From Pseudomonas protegens CHA0 (lineage in GTDB: Bacteria; Pseudomonadota; Gammaproteobacteria; Pseudomonadales; Pseudomonadaceae): a stretch of DNA of 64,000 nucleotides. The position numbers and the translations under genes are program-made. The stretch lies in the NCBI RefSeq assembly GCF_000397205.1, contig NC_021237.1:4341001-4405000 (forward strand), read 5' to 3'. This document shows positions 27,626 through 36,821 of this stretch, piece by piece. Numbering within the stretch: position 1 is the first letter of the stretch; the number at the start of each line of letters is the position of its first letter. The notes beneath the pieces were generated by a model. The model had not been told where the DNA came from. It saw only the letters and a program-made list of their open reading frames with translations, and made no database searches.

Positions 27626-28270
27626 ATGTCCTTTGTCCGTGAATTTGCCCCGTTCCTGCTAAACCACCTAAAAGAAGAGCGCCAGCACATCCTCAAGTCC
27701 ATCGCAGTCAGCGTCGCTGCCGAGCTATGGCTGAGCCTGGAGTCAGCGGCGCTGCTGGATATCAACCGCGACCAGTTCGGCCTCGGCGGCCAGCTGGATG
27801 AACGCCGCAACGTACCTCGCTGGCTGATCGCTGCCGAACGCCGCAAGGTGGATATCTGGGTTGAAGACAGCTACGGCGAACATCCCTCCACCGCTATCGA
27901 ATTCAAAGTGATACACAACAACAAGAATGCGTATGACAAGATTCGGCAAATTCGCAAGGACCTGATCAAGCCCATTCCCCACACCGCGCCTGACGAACAC
28001 ATCGAACGCTGGGGCATCGTGCTGCTGACCTACTCGCGCTTCTACAGCGACCAACGAGGCAACTATGTCTACGGCAAGTTCGCCAACCGTGATGCCTTTC
28101 TCCAAGCCTTCAGGCATGCACTGAGCGATGACGCTGACCGTTACACGGGTACCCCTGAGCTGGAGCTGGCGATGGAGCCGATTCAGGTCGCCGATCTGGA
28201 AGGCGCCCACTACGTCGAACCGAAGAAAGAGGCCGGGGTGTATCTGGCGCTGGTCAAGCGCAAAGGCTGA
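27626..28270 (+). CDS. Hypothetical protein with PD-(D/E)XK-like motif
   Basis: A 214-residue protein. A D...ExK arrangement is visible in RKVDIWVEDSYGEHPSTAIEFKVIHN, preceded by a helix with a conserved-looking Glu (AELWLSLESAALL), which is the layout of the restriction-endonuclease-like nuclease core. The rest (RWGIVLLTYSRFYSDQRGNY) would be the following strand. No named family is certain. ATG 27626 follows TTGGAG. It is followed by a CPBP protease gene and then a second small PD-(D/E)XK-like gene. Confidence 0.55.
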   Translation: MSFVREFAPFLLNHLKEERQHILKSIAVSVAAELWLSLESAALLDINRDQFGLGGQLDERRNVPRWLIAAERRKVDIWVEDSYGEHPSTAIEFKVIHNNKNAYDKIRQIRKDLIKPIPHTAPDEHIERWGIVLLTYSRFYSDQRGNYVYGKFANRDAFLQAFRHALSDDADRYTGTPELELAMEPIQVADLEGAHYVEPKKEAGVYLALVKRKG

Positions 28271-28364
28271 ATGCCCTTTGCAAGCGCCACCTGAAAGCGG
28301 TTCCCGGCGGTCGACGATAGTGGCACTATGCCGCCCCCGTTTATCCCGCATTCATGGAGTGACT

Positions 28365-29087
28365 GTGACTCATCTGTTTTCCCCGCCTGGGGTCTGCGCC
28401 CCTGAGCGTTCTACCTACCGGTTCTTTCCCAGGGTCGGCCTGTTTATTCTGGCCACCCTGTTATACATCCTGGCGGGAATACCCGGCATCCTGCTGGTGC
28501 CGCCACAGATGCAAACCTATCTGATATTCATCAGCACCCAGGGCCTGGGCATGCTGCTCTTGCTCGGCCTGTTCTGGCTGCAGTACCGCCAGCATTTCAG
28601 CGCCGCCTGGCGCGGACGGGTAATACGCCATCCTCTGGGCATAGGCGCTGCATGCATGGTGGCCGCCTATGTGCTGTGCGGGGTCGCCATCCTCATGCTC
28701 GGATCTCCTGAAGAGGCGTTCATGGCCGAATTGCTGGCGGGCCTGAACGGCTGGCAAACCCTGATCAAGATCGCCTCACTGATGGTGCTGCCCCCCATCG
28801 TTGAGGAGTTGTTTTTCCGCCATTACCTGCTGCGCCTGTTTCCGTATGAAAACAGCCAAGTCTGGAAATGGATCGCCGTTATCGTCAGTGCGGCCATCTT
28901 CGCCGGGCTTCACACCCAGTACGGCAACGGCACGACAATGGCCCTGATCTTTGCCAGTGGCTGCATTTTCGCGGTCGCCAGAATAGTCAGTGGCGGCCTT
29001 CTGGTTCCGATCCTCCTGCATTCAATGGCCGAGGTTCTCGGGATGTCCCTGGACACGCTGTTCAGAATGGCAGGGCTGTTCGGCTGA
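28365..29087 (+). CDS. CPBP-family intramembrane glutamic endopeptidase
   Basis: A 240-residue membrane protein of the CPBP (CAAX protease/bacteriocin-processing, ABI) family. The catalytic signature EExxxR is visible in PPIVEELFFRHYLLR, followed by FAGLHTQYG and HSMAEVLG, the three motifs expected. About seven membrane segments are present. The GTG at 28365 is chosen because GGAG precedes it and because the longer frame upstream lies over the previous gene. Such proteases often process or give immunity to small peptides. It sits between two small nuclease-like proteins. Confidence 0.85.
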   Translation: MTHLFSPPGVCAPERSTYRFFPRVGLFILATLLYILAGIPGILLVPPQMQTYLIFISTQGLGMLLLLGLFWLQYRQHFSAAWRGRVIRHPLGIGAACMVAAYVLCGVAILMLGSPEEAFMAELLAGLNGWQTLIKIASLMVLPPIVEELFFRHYLLRLFPYENSQVWKWIAVIVSAAIFAGLHTQYGNGTTMALIFASGCIFAVARIVSGGLLVPILLHSMAEVLGMSLDTLFRMAGLFG

Positions 29088-29100
29088 GGAGCCGCAGTGT

Positions 29101-29124
29101 CAGGACGAATGATCATTCGTCCTG
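29101..29124. terminator. Perfect 12-bp palindrome after the CPBP gene
   Basis: CAGGACGAATGA and TCATTCGTCCTG form an uninterrupted palindrome 13 bases after the stop of the protease gene. No T run follows. It is probably a 3' hairpin; alternatively it could be an operator for the gene at 29201. Confidence 0.45.
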
Positions 29125-29200
29125 ATGGCCCAAGGCCAGAAACTGCCTCAAGCAATTAGCACCGACCTTCCTTTGTCCTACCCGCCCTCAGGCAAACCCA

Positions 29201-29602
29201 ATGACACGCAAAATCGAAGACCTGGCTAGGCACTACCTGCTCAATCAGTTCACCCATGCCGATTATCGCTTTCATCCCAAGGAGCCGGGAGACCGTGGCT
29301 TTGATCTGTGGCTGGAACAGAACGGCGAACCCCGGCAAAAGGTCGAACTCAAGGCCACCAAAGCCAGGTACCTCAGACCCAGTAACATCTTCGCGCAGCT
29401 GGTGTTCAACGCCAAAATCGAAAGGCAGTTGTTCGAAAGTGGCGAAACAGTGATTGTCAGGGTCTTTATGGGCTCCTCGCCACCGCAGGTTTTCATTGTC
29501 ACCAACGCTGTTCTCTCCAGCGGAGCACGGTTGAAGGAAGAGGCCAGGTACGTACTGTGTGGCAAGCTCAACTATGAGGACTCGATTACCAGCCTCGGTT
29601 GA
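29201..29602 (+). CDS. Small PD-(D/E)XK-like hypothetical protein
   Basis: A 133-residue protein. Helix EDLARHYLLNQFTHADYRF, then GFDLWLEQNGEPRQKVELKATKARY, gives a D...ExK pair on adjacent strands, the core of DUF4365/Holliday-junction-resolvase-like nucleases. The following IFAQLVFNAKIERQLFESGETVIVRVF fits the remaining alpha-beta elements. It may be a small nuclease or a nuclease-fold sensor. The start at 29201 (MTRKIEDL) is the only reasonable one. Confidence 0.6.
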   Translation: MTRKIEDLARHYLLNQFTHADYRFHPKEPGDRGFDLWLEQNGEPRQKVELKATKARYLRPSNIFAQLVFNAKIERQLFESGETVIVRVFMGSSPPQVFIVTNAVLSSGARLKEEARYVLCGKLNYEDSITSLG

Positions 29603-29686
29603 GTATCCAGTGTACGAGCGCAGCATCAGGCCCTCAGGCCACTTACCGGTCCCTTTTTAACCTGTGCCCCTAACTCCGGAGCCCCC

Positions 29687-30307
29687 ATGTCCATCACTGA
29701 GAATCTCCTGGCCTTCACCCTGGCCGCCACGCTGCTGACCTTGACCCCGGGCCTGGACACCGCCCTGGTGCTGCGCACCGCCACGGTGGAAGGCCGGCGG
29801 CAGGCGCTGCGCGCGGCGTTGGGCATCAATGCCGGCTGCCTGATCTGGGGCGCGGCTGTGGCCTTCGGCCTGGGGGCCTTGATAGCGGTGTCGGAACTGG
29901 CCTTCAACCTGTTGAAGTACTGCGGCGCCGCCTACCTCGCCTGGCTGGGACTGAACATGCTGCTGCGCCCGCGCCACTCGTTTGCTCCCACAGGCGCGAA
30001 CAGCGACCCCGGCACCAACTGGTTTCTCAAGGGCATGCTGGGCAATGTGCTCAACCCCAAGGTGGGAGTGTTCTACGTGTCCTTTCTGCCGCAGTTCATT
30101 CCCCAGGGCCAGCCGTTGGTGGCCTGGACCTTCGGCCTGGTGAGCATTCACGTGGTGCTGGGGCTGGGCTGGTCGCTACTGCTGATCGCCGCCACCCGGC
30201 CCCTGGCCGGTGTGCTGCAGCGGGAAAAGGTGATCCAGTGGATGGACCGCACCACAGGGATGATCTTCGTACTGTTTGCCGCTCGATTGGCCTTGAGCAG
30301 GCGCTGA
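29687..30307 (+). CDS. LysE/RhtB-family exporter
   Basis: A 206-residue LysE-superfamily amino-acid exporter. The N-terminal signature LTPGLDTALVLRTATVEGRRQALRAALGINAGCLIW and the later GMLGNVLNPKVGVFYVSFLPQFIP are diagnostic, with six membrane helices. The RhtB branch exports homoserine, homoserine lactone, threonine and related amino acids. No partner regulator is adjacent. It is far from the homoserine-type set, so linkage to it is only speculative. Confidence 0.9.
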   Translation: MSITENLLAFTLAATLLTLTPGLDTALVLRTATVEGRRQALRAALGINAGCLIWGAAVAFGLGALIAVSELAFNLLKYCGAAYLAWLGLNMLLRPRHSFAPTGANSDPGTNWFLKGMLGNVLNPKVGVFYVSFLPQFIPQGQPLVAWTFGLVSIHVVLGLGWSLLLIAATRPLAGVLQREKVIQWMDRTTGMIFVLFAARLALSRR

Positions 30308-30371
30308 GAAGCCGCTCCCAGCCACTGCCAACGCCCCCGACAAACTCACGAGATCACGCCAAGGCCGCCAC

Positions 30372-30614
30372 TCAGGCTTGCGCCTCGCTCCTAAACTGTT
30401 GCCACTGTTCCCAGCAGTTCTCGGCCACCAGATCGCGGTAACCCCGCTGGTTTTCCATGCTCAGCGCCACGGCCACCGGCAACGCGATACAGGCGGCGTT
30501 ATCACGAATCTCCAGCACTTCGGCCTCGGTCAGGGGCATGCCCTTGGTGTTTTCGGCATTCAGCAGCAAGGCCACCAACGCAGGTACGAATACCAGGCAA
30601 AGCTGATCGGTCAT
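30372..30614 (-). CDS. Small conserved hypothetical protein
   Basis: An 80-residue protein: hydrophobic start (LCLVFVPALVALLLNAENTKGMPLTEAEVLEIRDNAACIALP) and a Trp-containing tail (YRDLVAENCWEQWQQFRSE). The MPLTEAEVLEIRD motif recurs, in my recollection, in small Pseudomonas proteins of unknown role. It is convergent with the LysE-type gene. No signal-peptide cleavage site is obvious. Confidence 0.55.
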   Translation of the reverse strand: MTDQLCLVFVPALVALLLNAENTKGMPLTEAEVLEIRDNAACIALPVAVALSMENQRGYRDLVAENCWEQWQQFRSEAQA

Positions 30615-30760
30615 GGCTCAGTGTCCAGGGGTTAGGCAAGGGCCGAAAAGCCTACACACATCGGCCCTGCGCAGCCATTGCACAAGGACATTAATGGCTG
30701 CCGGGGGCGCTTTCGCACACAACGGCTGGACAGCACAGGCGATCTGCCCGCCCCCGCCAT

Positions 30761-31651
30761 TCACCCCTCGGCCAGCACCACGCCCCGCGCTTCCAGCAGC
30801 TTCACGAAACTGCTCAGGCTTTGCGACACGGTGCCGCGCCGCCAGACCAGCCAGGTGCGCAGGAAGCGAAAACGCGGGGACAACGGCCAGACGCTGACCG
30901 TGGCGCAGCCGGGCATGCTTTCCAACATGCTGCGGGGCATCAGCGCCAGCCCGGCGCCGGCGCTGACGCAGGCCAGCATGCCGTGGTAGGACTCCATTTC
31001 ATGGATCTTGCCCGGCACCGCGGCGTCCTGGGTGAACCAGCTTTCAAAGTGATGACGGTAGGAGCAGTTGGCGCGAAAGGCATAGATGCTTTCGCCGTTG
31101 ACCTCCCGCGCCCGGGTAATCGGCGCATGCCCCAGCGGGGCGATCAGCACCATTTCCTCCTCGAACACCGGCAGCCCTTCCAGAGCCGGGTGGCGCACCG
31201 GGCCGTCGACGAAGGCGGCCACCAGGCGGCCGGACAGCACGCCGTCGATCATGGTCCCGGAGGGTCCGGTGGACAGGTCCAGTTCCACCTTGGCGTACTG
31301 CTGGTTGTAGGCCGCGAGCAGCGCCGGGATGCGTACCGCCGCCGTGCTTTCCAGCGAGCCCAGGGCGAACGGTCCCTGAGGCTCCTCGCCGGCCACGGTC
31401 AGACGCGCCTCGGCCACCAGGTCGAGAATGCGCCGGGCGTAGTCGAGGAAATTCCAGCCGGCGGGGGACAGGCGCATGCGGCTCTTCTCGCGGATAAACA
31501 GCTCCACCCCCAGGTCCTGCTCCAGTTGCTTGATCCTGGTGGTCAGGTTCGACGGCACCCGGTGGATCAGTTGCGCGGCGGCGCTGATGCTGCCCTGCTC
31601 GGCAACGGCCTTGAAAATTTCCAGCTGGACCAGATCCACGGCATTCTCCAA
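30761..31651 (-). CDS. LysR-family regulator divergent from succinate-semialdehyde dehydrogenase
   Basis: A 296-residue LysR regulator. The DNA-binding region is [42 protein letters not shown], using VPSNLTTRI as recognition helix (PgrR/GltR-like subgroup), and the effector domain is complete. It is divergent from the aldehyde dehydrogenase gene with about 90 bases between starts. It therefore very likely controls that gene. Confidence 0.88.
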   Translation of the reverse strand: MENAVDLVQLEIFKAVAEQGSISAAAQLIHRVPSNLTTRIKQLEQDLGVELFIREKSRMRLSPAGWNFLDYARRILDLVAEARLTVAGEEPQGPFALGSLESTAAVRIPALLAAYNQQYAKVELDLSTGPSGTMIDGVLSGRLVAAFVDGPVRHPALEGLPVFEEEMVLIAPLGHAPITRAREVNGESIYAFRANCSYRHHFESWFTQDAAVPGKIHEMESYHGMLACVSAGAGLALMPRSMLESMPGCATVSVWPLSPRFRFLRTWLVWRRGTVSQSLSSFVKLLEARGVVLAEG

Positions 31652-31740
31652 ACGTGAACGACTTGCTCAATATTATTCAGTTTTCAGCAAAGATCCAGCA
31701 CCGTAACCTGCCGCCATTCCCACCCGAGCAGGACGGTGCC

Positions 31741-33132
31741 ATGAGCCTTGTTTCCAGCCACACCCACGCCTTGTCGATCAACCCCGCCACTGGCGAGCAG
31801 ATCGGCGCCTACCCCTACCAGTCCGAGGCTGAGCAGGACGCCGCGCTGAGCCGTGCCGCCGCTGGTTTCGCCCAGTGGAAACGCCAGAGCATCGCCGAGC
31901 GCGCCAGCCGCCTGAACGCACTGGCCCAGGCCCTGCGGGACAACAGCGAGGCCATGGCCCGCATGATCAGCCTGGAAATGGGCAAGCCCCTGCCCCAGGC
32001 CCGCGGTGAAATCGAGAAGTGCGCCCAGCTGTGCCTGTGGTACGCCGAGCACGGCCCAGCCATGCTGGCCCCGGAAGCAACCCTGGTGGAGAACGACAAG
32101 GCGCGCATCGAGTACCGGCCCCTGGGCCCGCTCCTGGCGGTGATGCCGTGGAACTTCCCGATCTGGCAGGTGCTGCGCGGCGCGGTGCCGGCGCTGCTGG
32201 CGGGCAACACCTACGTGCTCAAGCACGCCCCGAATGTCATGGGCAGCGCCTACCTGCTGCTGGACGCCATGCAGCGCGCCGGTTTCCCTGAAGGGGTGTT
32301 CGAGCTGCTCAACGTCACCCCGGACGGCGTATCCAGCGCCATCGCCGACCGCCGCATCGCCGCTGTGACCCTCACCGGCAGCGTGCGCGCCGGCATCGCC
32401 ATCGGCGCCCAGGCCGGCGCCGCGCTGAAGAAATGCGTGCTGGAACTGGGCGGCTCCGACCCCTTTATCGTGCTCAACGACGCCGACCTGGACCAAGCGG
32501 TCAAGGCCGCGGTGATCGGCCGCTACCAGAACACCGGCCAGGTCTGCGCCGCCGCCAAGCGCCTGATCATCGAGCAAGGGGTGGTCGCGGAGTTCACCCG
32601 CAAATTCGTCGAAGCCACCCGCGCCCTGGTCATGGGCGACCCGCTGGCCAGCGACACCTACATCGGCCCCATGGCCCGCTTCGACCTGCGTGACGAGCTG
32701 CACCAGCAGGTCCAGGCGACCCTGGCCGAAGGCGCCACCCTGCTGCTGGGCGGCGACAAGGTCGAAGGCGCCGGCAACTATTACCAACCCACGGTGCTGG
32801 CCAACGTCACCGAGCAGATGACCGCCTTCAAGCAGGAACTGTTCGGCCCGGTGGCCGCCATCATCAGCGCCCGGGATGCGCAACACGCCCTGGAACTGGC
32901 CAACGACAGCGAGTTCGGCCTCACCGCCACGATCTTCACCCAGGACCTGGAACGGGCCCGGCAGATGACCGACGAGCTGGAAACCGGCGGCGTGTTCATC
33001 AACGGCTATAGCGCCAGCGACCCCCGGGTGACCTTCGGCGGAGTGAAAAAAAGCGGCTTCGGGCGCGAGCTGTCGCACTTTGGCGTACGCGAATTCTGCA
33101 ATGCGCAGACGGTGTGGCTGGATCGCCGTTGA
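31741..33132 (+). CDS. NAD-dependent succinate-semialdehyde dehydrogenase (Sad/YneI-like)
   Basis: A 463-residue aldehyde dehydrogenase that oxidises succinate semialdehyde to succinate, as the E. coli Sad (YneI) enzyme of nearly identical length does. The catalytic Cys is C269 in NTGQVCAAAKR, the general-base Glu is in CVLELGGSDP and the cofactor loop is VTLTGSVRAG. Start 31741 (MSLVSSHTHALSINPATGEQ) fits the family; the frame is open upstream over the promoter. It is divergent from a LysR gene and ends before a strong terminator. Confidence 0.88.
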   Translation: MSLVSSHTHALSINPATGEQIGAYPYQSEAEQDAALSRAAAGFAQWKRQSIAERASRLNALAQALRDNSEAMARMISLEMGKPLPQARGEIEKCAQLCLWYAEHGPAMLAPEATLVENDKARIEYRPLGPLLAVMPWNFPIWQVLRGAVPALLAGNTYVLKHAPNVMGSAYLLLDAMQRAGFPEGVFELLNVTPDGVSSAIADRRIAAVTLTGSVRAGIAIGAQAGAALKKCVLELGGSDPFIVLNDADLDQAVKAAVIGRYQNTGQVCAAAKRLIIEQGVVAEFTRKFVEATRALVMGDPLASDTYIGPMARFDLRDELHQQVQATLAEGATLLLGGDKVEGAGNYYQPTVLANVTEQMTAFKQELFGPVAAIISARDAQHALELANDSEFGLTATIFTQDLERARQMTDELETGGVFINGYSASDPRVTFGGVKKSGFGRELSHFGVREFCNAQTVWLDRR

Positions 33133-33170
33133 GGCTCGGTGACCACGTCATAGGCTGAACGACCCCGGTG

Positions 33171-33201
33171 AAAAGCGGACCTGAATCAGGTCCGCTTTTT
33201 A
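33171..33201 (+). terminator. Rho-independent terminator
   Basis: A long perfect stem (AAAAGCGGACCTGA paired with TCAGGTCCGCTTTT) ends in a T run, 39 bases after the dehydrogenase stop. It is a classic strong terminator. Confidence 0.92.
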
Positions 33202-33348
33202 ATCGGATTAGAGGCCGGTTCTGGTGCGAATCAGAACTTTCCTAATGAAAAATCGTCGTTTTTTTCATTCTTTTAAGAATTTTCTTGAAGCAAGCAAGCC
33301 TGCCTCATTCTTATGATGCTGCTCTTTGGCATTACTCTGAGGTCCGCT

Positions 33349-33627
33349 ATGTGCTCCTCCCTGCAAAAGTTCATCGTTCGTCTTCCAGGCGACCTGCACA
33401 ACCAGCTCAAACACATTGCCAAACGAGAAAACCGCAGCATGAACAATGAAATCGTCGACCGCCTGGAAAAGTCCCTGGTCGTCGATGAAACCCGTGAGAT
33501 GAATGAGAAACTCATCAGCCTGCTGCTGCGCAAGGTCGATTCCATGGAGGAGCGGATCAAGTGCCTGCAGATGGGCCACCCGGAGCCCGAGCAGGATTGC
33601 CCACCGCCGTGTTACGCAAGGACTTGA
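33349..33627 (+). CDS. Arc-type ribbon-helix-helix DNA-binding protein
   Basis: A 92-residue ribbon-helix-helix protein: strand LQKFIVRLPGDLHNQLKHIAKRENRSMNNEIVDRLEKSL matches the Arc repressor family. A coiled tail (MNEKLISLLLRKVDSMEERIKCLQ) and a Cys/Pro-rich end follow. ATG 33349 follows GAGG; an ATG at 33313 is in frame but less likely. It has no toxin neighbour. An AT-rich stretch just upstream (about 33250-33290) contains TTCTTTTAAGAA symmetry and may be its own operator (inference). Confidence 0.75.
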   Translation: MCSSLQKFIVRLPGDLHNQLKHIAKRENRSMNNEIVDRLEKSLVVDETREMNEKLISLLLRKVDSMEERIKCLQMGHPEPEQDCPPPCYART

Positions 33628-33858
33628 AGCGGCGACTCCCGCCACGCGATCTTCTACCTTTCCCGCCTTTACCCCCTCGCTGCAGCTTGTATGATGGCGC
33701 CTGCCCGACAGTACCCAGCGGCAACCGCCAGGCCCCGGCCTGATGCTCGCAGGGCTCCCCCGCTGTTCCTCACTACACACGCAGGTCGACGCTCCTAGCC
33801 TTCCCAGGAACCTCCTCCGGCTTCTGCCATGGGGCCGCGTCGCCTTCTAGGATTGTTC

Positions 33859-36042
33859 ATGAGCCGGATTCACCCGACTGCCCCCGCGCGCACCTGCAGC
33901 TCAGCTTTGCCCCTCAACCGCCTGACCCTGGGCCTGCTGCTGGCCGGCAGCAGCGCCGTGGCCAACGCCGCGGGCACCCAGTTGCCGACCCAGACGGTCA
34001 GCGGCGAAGAGCCCTACGGCTATCGCGTCGACAGCGCCTCGGTGGGTGGTTTCAGCGAAGCGCCCTTGCTGGATACCCCGGCCTCCATCAGCGTGATCAA
34101 TGAAGACATGATCCTCGACCAGCAGGCCCGACTGCTCAGCGACGTGCTGAAGAACGATGCCTCGGTGGGCCAGAGCTACGCGCCGGTGGGCTACTACGAA
34201 AACTTCGAAGTGCGCGGCTTCTCGCTGAATGCCGCCAGCAGCTACAAGATCAACAACCGCACCATCACCGGCGAGCAGAACGTCGCCCTGGAAAACAAGC
34301 AGCGGGTGGAATTGCTCAAGGGCCTTTCCGGCCTGCAAAGCGGGGTCAGCGAGCCCGGCGGGTTGATCAACTATGTGACCAAGCGGCCCACGGACATTCG
34401 TTCGGTGACCGTTTCCACCGACGACCGCGGCAGCGGCTACCTGGCCACCGATGTCGGCGGCTGGTTCGGCAGCGAACAGCAGTTCGGCCTGCGTGCCAAC
34501 CTGGCCCATGAAGACCTGCACTCCTACGTCGAGCACACCAATGGCCAGCGCGACTTCGCCTCCCTGGCCCTGGACTGGAACATCAGCCCCGACGCCCTGC
34601 TGCAACTGGACATCGAATACCAGAACAAGCAGCAGCGCTCGGCACCGGGCTATCAACTGCTGGGGGGCTCCAGCCTGCCCCACCACGCCTCGCCGAAAAA
34701 ACTCCTGGGGCACCAGAGCGGGTCAAAGCCGGTGACCAATGAATCGCTGAACATCGGCGGCAACTTCGAGTACCGCTTCAACGATGACTGGAAGGGCAAC
34801 CTCAGTGCGTCGCGCAGCAAGGTGGTGATCGATGACTACAGTTCGTTTGCCTGGGGCGGCTGTACCACCGGCTGCATCAATGCCAACGGCAACTACTTCA
34901 GCCCCGAAGGCAACTACGACATCTACGACTTCCGCAGCCCCGACGACACCCGGCGCAACGATGAAGTGCAGGCTGTGCTCAATGGCCGCTTCGACGCCGC
35001 AGGCCTGGGCCATGAGTTGAGCGTGGGGACCAGTGCGTTTCGTCGTGTGGTGAACAAGCGTGAAGCGATCAATGAGTCATTCGGTAGTGGAAACATCAAC
35101 AACGAACCGGAAGATCATCCTCGCTCCACTGAAGACCTGCGTGACTCCCACAAACGCCTGGACAGCCGCCAATACGGCCTGTTCCTCAGCGACCGCATCA
35201 GCTTCAACGAACAGTGGCAGACCGTCCTCGGCGGGCGCGAAGTACGCCTGGACGAAGAGAGCTTCGACAAGGACGGCGTGCGCGATCGCCACACCCAACG
35301 CTATGTATTCCTGCCCCAGGCCGCGCTGATCTACAAACCGATCAACAACATTTCGCTGTACACCCAGTACAGCAAGGGCCTGTCCCTCGGTGGCCAGGCC
35401 CCCTGGTTCGCCAGCAACAATGGCGAGACCCTCGCCCCCACCGTCTCGCGCCAAATCGAAACCGGGATCAAATATGACTGGCAGCGCATGAGTTTTACCG
35501 CCGCCCTGTTCCAGATGCGCCAGGCCTACCAGTACTCGCGCCCCGACGCTGCCGGCGGTTTCACCTACGTCCAGCAGGGCCAGCAAAAGAACACTGGCCT
35601 GGAGCTCTCCGCCAACGGCTGGGCCACCCAGCGCCTGCAGATTGCCGCCAGCGTCGCGGCAATTCGCTCCCGGGTGGAGGGCACCGGTACCCCGGCCTAC
35701 GAGGGGCACCAGACCCTCAACGTCCCGCGCCTGCGAGCCAGCCTGCAGGGCGACTACGCCCTGCCCTGGCTCGACGGCCTGGCCCTGCTGGGCGGCATGC
35801 AATACAGCGGCAGCCAATACGCCGACCGCCAGGGCAACGTCGCCACCGGCGCCTACGCCATCTTCAACATCGGCAGCCGCTACAGCACCCGTATCGATGG
35901 CTACGACACCGTGTTCCGCCTGACCGTGGACAACCTGTTCGACAAGCGCTACTGGCGCGACACCGGGGAATACATGGGCGACGACTACCTGTTCCAGGGC
36001 GCGCCGCTGACGGCTCGGTTGAGTGCTTCGGTGAATTTCTGA
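33859..36042 (+). CDS. TonB-dependent siderophore receptor
   Basis: A 727-residue outer-membrane receptor. It has a signal peptide ending AVANAA and a TonB-box region near TQTVSG. The plug domain is YGYRVDSASVGGFSEAPLLDTPASISVINEDMI... VELLKGLSGLQSGVSEPGGLINYVTKRP, followed by a 22-strand barrel ending in the C-terminal Phe (LSASVNF). There is no N-terminal signalling (STN) domain, so it is not of the FecA/FpvA regulatory type. Start 33859 has AGGA upstream; an ATG ten codons earlier is possible. The preceding 33628-33858 region is GC rich and I found no Fur box or riboswitch consensus in it. Ligand unknown. Confidence 0.88.
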   Translation: MSRIHPTAPARTCSSALPLNRLTLGLLLAGSSAVANAAGTQLPTQTVSGEEPYGYRVDSASVGGFSEAPLLDTPASISVINEDMILDQQARLLSDVLKNDASVGQSYAPVGYYENFEVRGFSLNAASSYKINNRTITGEQNVALENKQRVELLKGLSGLQSGVSEPGGLINYVTKRPTDIRSVTVSTDDRGSGYLATDVGGWFGSEQQFGLRANLAHEDLHSYVEHTNGQRDFASLALDWNISPDALLQLDIEYQNKQQRSAPGYQLLGGSSLPHHASPKKLLGHQSGSKPVTNESLNIGGNFEYRFNDDWKGNLSASRSKVVIDDYSSFAWGGCTTGCINANGNYFSPEGNYDIYDFRSPDDTRRNDEVQAVLNGRFDAAGLGHELSVGTSAFRRVVNKREAINESFGSGNINNEPEDHPRSTEDLRDSHKRLDSRQYGLFLSDRISFNEQWQTVLGGREVRLDEESFDKDGVRDRHTQRYVFLPQAALIYKPINNISLYTQYSKGLSLGGQAPWFASNNGETLAPTVSRQIETGIKYDWQRMSFTAALFQMRQAYQYSRPDAAGGFTYVQQGQQKNTGLELSANGWATQRLQIAASVAAIRSRVEGTGTPAYEGHQTLNVPRLRASLQGDYALPWLDGLALLGGMQYSGSQYADRQGNVATGAYAIFNIGSRYSTRIDGYDTVFRLTVDNLFDKRYWRDTGEYMGDDYLFQGAPLTARLSASVNF

Positions 36043-36094
36043 TGCAGCGCCAACCGCCCAGCGAGAATACGCCTCTCAAGTTAGCCGCTGTATT

Positions 36095-36152
36095 GTAGGA
36101 GCCGGCTTGCCGGCGAAGGCGGTCTCAAGGACACCTTCGCTGGCAAACCAGT
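36095..36152. repeat. REP inverted pair (GTAGGAGCCGGC family)
   Basis: GTAGGAGCCGGCTTGCCGGC at the left and ACCTTCGCTGGCAAACCAGTG at the right (one arm degenerate) follow the receptor gene. It is the commonest REP class in this window, also seen at 57.8, 59.4 and 62.6 kb. Confidence 0.7.
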
Positions 36153-36229
36153 GACTATGCGAATCTGTCAGGCATGCACAAAAAAGCCGGTCATCAAGAC
36201 CGACTTGTCAGCGCCTGGTCTACTCGCCA

Positions 36230-36514
36230 TCAAACCGGCTGCAAAGCCCGCAAGGCTTCAGGGTACTGGCTGGCCACACGCAGCAGCGTTTGAGCCGCGC
36301 CTGTCGGCTGGCGCCGGCCTTGCTCCCAATCCTGCAGTGTACGCAGGCTGACCCCCAACAGCGTGGCAAACGCACTCTGAGAGAGCCCCACCTTAGCCCG
36401 GGCCTCTGCCGCCCCGGACAGTTTTACCACCGTTGCACGCGCCGCCTTGCCGGCTTTCATCTGGCCCACCGAAGTCAGCAAATCCTTCTGAAACTGCTGC
36501 AGTTCATGGTCCAT
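36230..36514 (-). CDS. HigA-type antitoxin
   Basis: A 94-residue protein with an XRE-type helix-turn-helix at residues about 40-75 (ARAKVGLSQSAFATLLGVSLRTLQDWEQGRRQPTGAAQTLL). That is the signature of antitoxins paired with RelE/HigB toxins in reversed order (toxin gene first). Its start overlaps the stop of the toxin gene by 11 bases. It would neutralise the toxin and repress the pair by binding the promoter. Confidence 0.8.
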   Translation of the reverse strand: MDHELQQFQKDLLTSVGQMKAGKAARATVVKLSGAAEARAKVGLSQSAFATLLGVSLRTLQDWEQGRRQPTGAAQTLLRVASQYPEALRALQPV

Positions 36515-36821
36515 GACTGATTCCCTCTTTCAATTGATTCAGAAAGCCGATGGGCAGATTGTCTAACTTCGCCTTGGTGTAGACGATCAGCAACCAAATA
36601 AGACCTTCCGAAAGCAGGTTGTAGTAGATGACTCGTGTGCCGCCGCGCTTGCCGATGCCACTGCAAGACCAGCGCACCTTGCGCAGCCCTCCGGTACCGG
36701 GGATGACGTCTCCAACCCATGGGTCTGCGACCAACCAGGTGATGAATTCCAAGCGCTCGGCGTCATTCCAGATAGGCTCGGCGTAGCGCTTGAAGACCTC
36801 GGTTTCGATAACGGTATACAT
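36504..36821 (-). CDS. RelE/HigB-family toxin
   Basis: A 105-residue toxin of the RelE superfamily (HigB-2-like, DUF1044-type). Its segments are MYTVIETEVFKRYAEPIWNDAERLEFITWLVADPWVGDVIPGTGGLRKVRWSC, GKRGGTRVIYYN and LIWLLIVYTKAKLDNL. The RWSCSGIGKRGGTRVIYY block carries the basic RNase-site residues. It is expected to cleave mRNA on the ribosome. Start 36821 follows GGTGGAG. It is the first gene of a two-gene operon with the antitoxin. The 36918-37156 gap downstream of the next gene has no visible gene, only a degenerate REP-like segment near 37020. Confidence 0.82.
   Translation of the reverse strand: MYTVIETEVFKRYAEPIWNDAERLEFITWLVADPWVGDVIPGTGGLRKVRWSCSGIGKRGGTRVIYYNLLSEGLIWLLIVYTKAKLDNLPIGFLNQLKEGISHGP

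Noticed and set aside
33628..33858. Cobalamin riboswitch or Fur box before the TonB receptor
   Set aside because: The region is GC rich and has several short stems, but the riboswitch core and a Fur 7-1-7 site could not be found.
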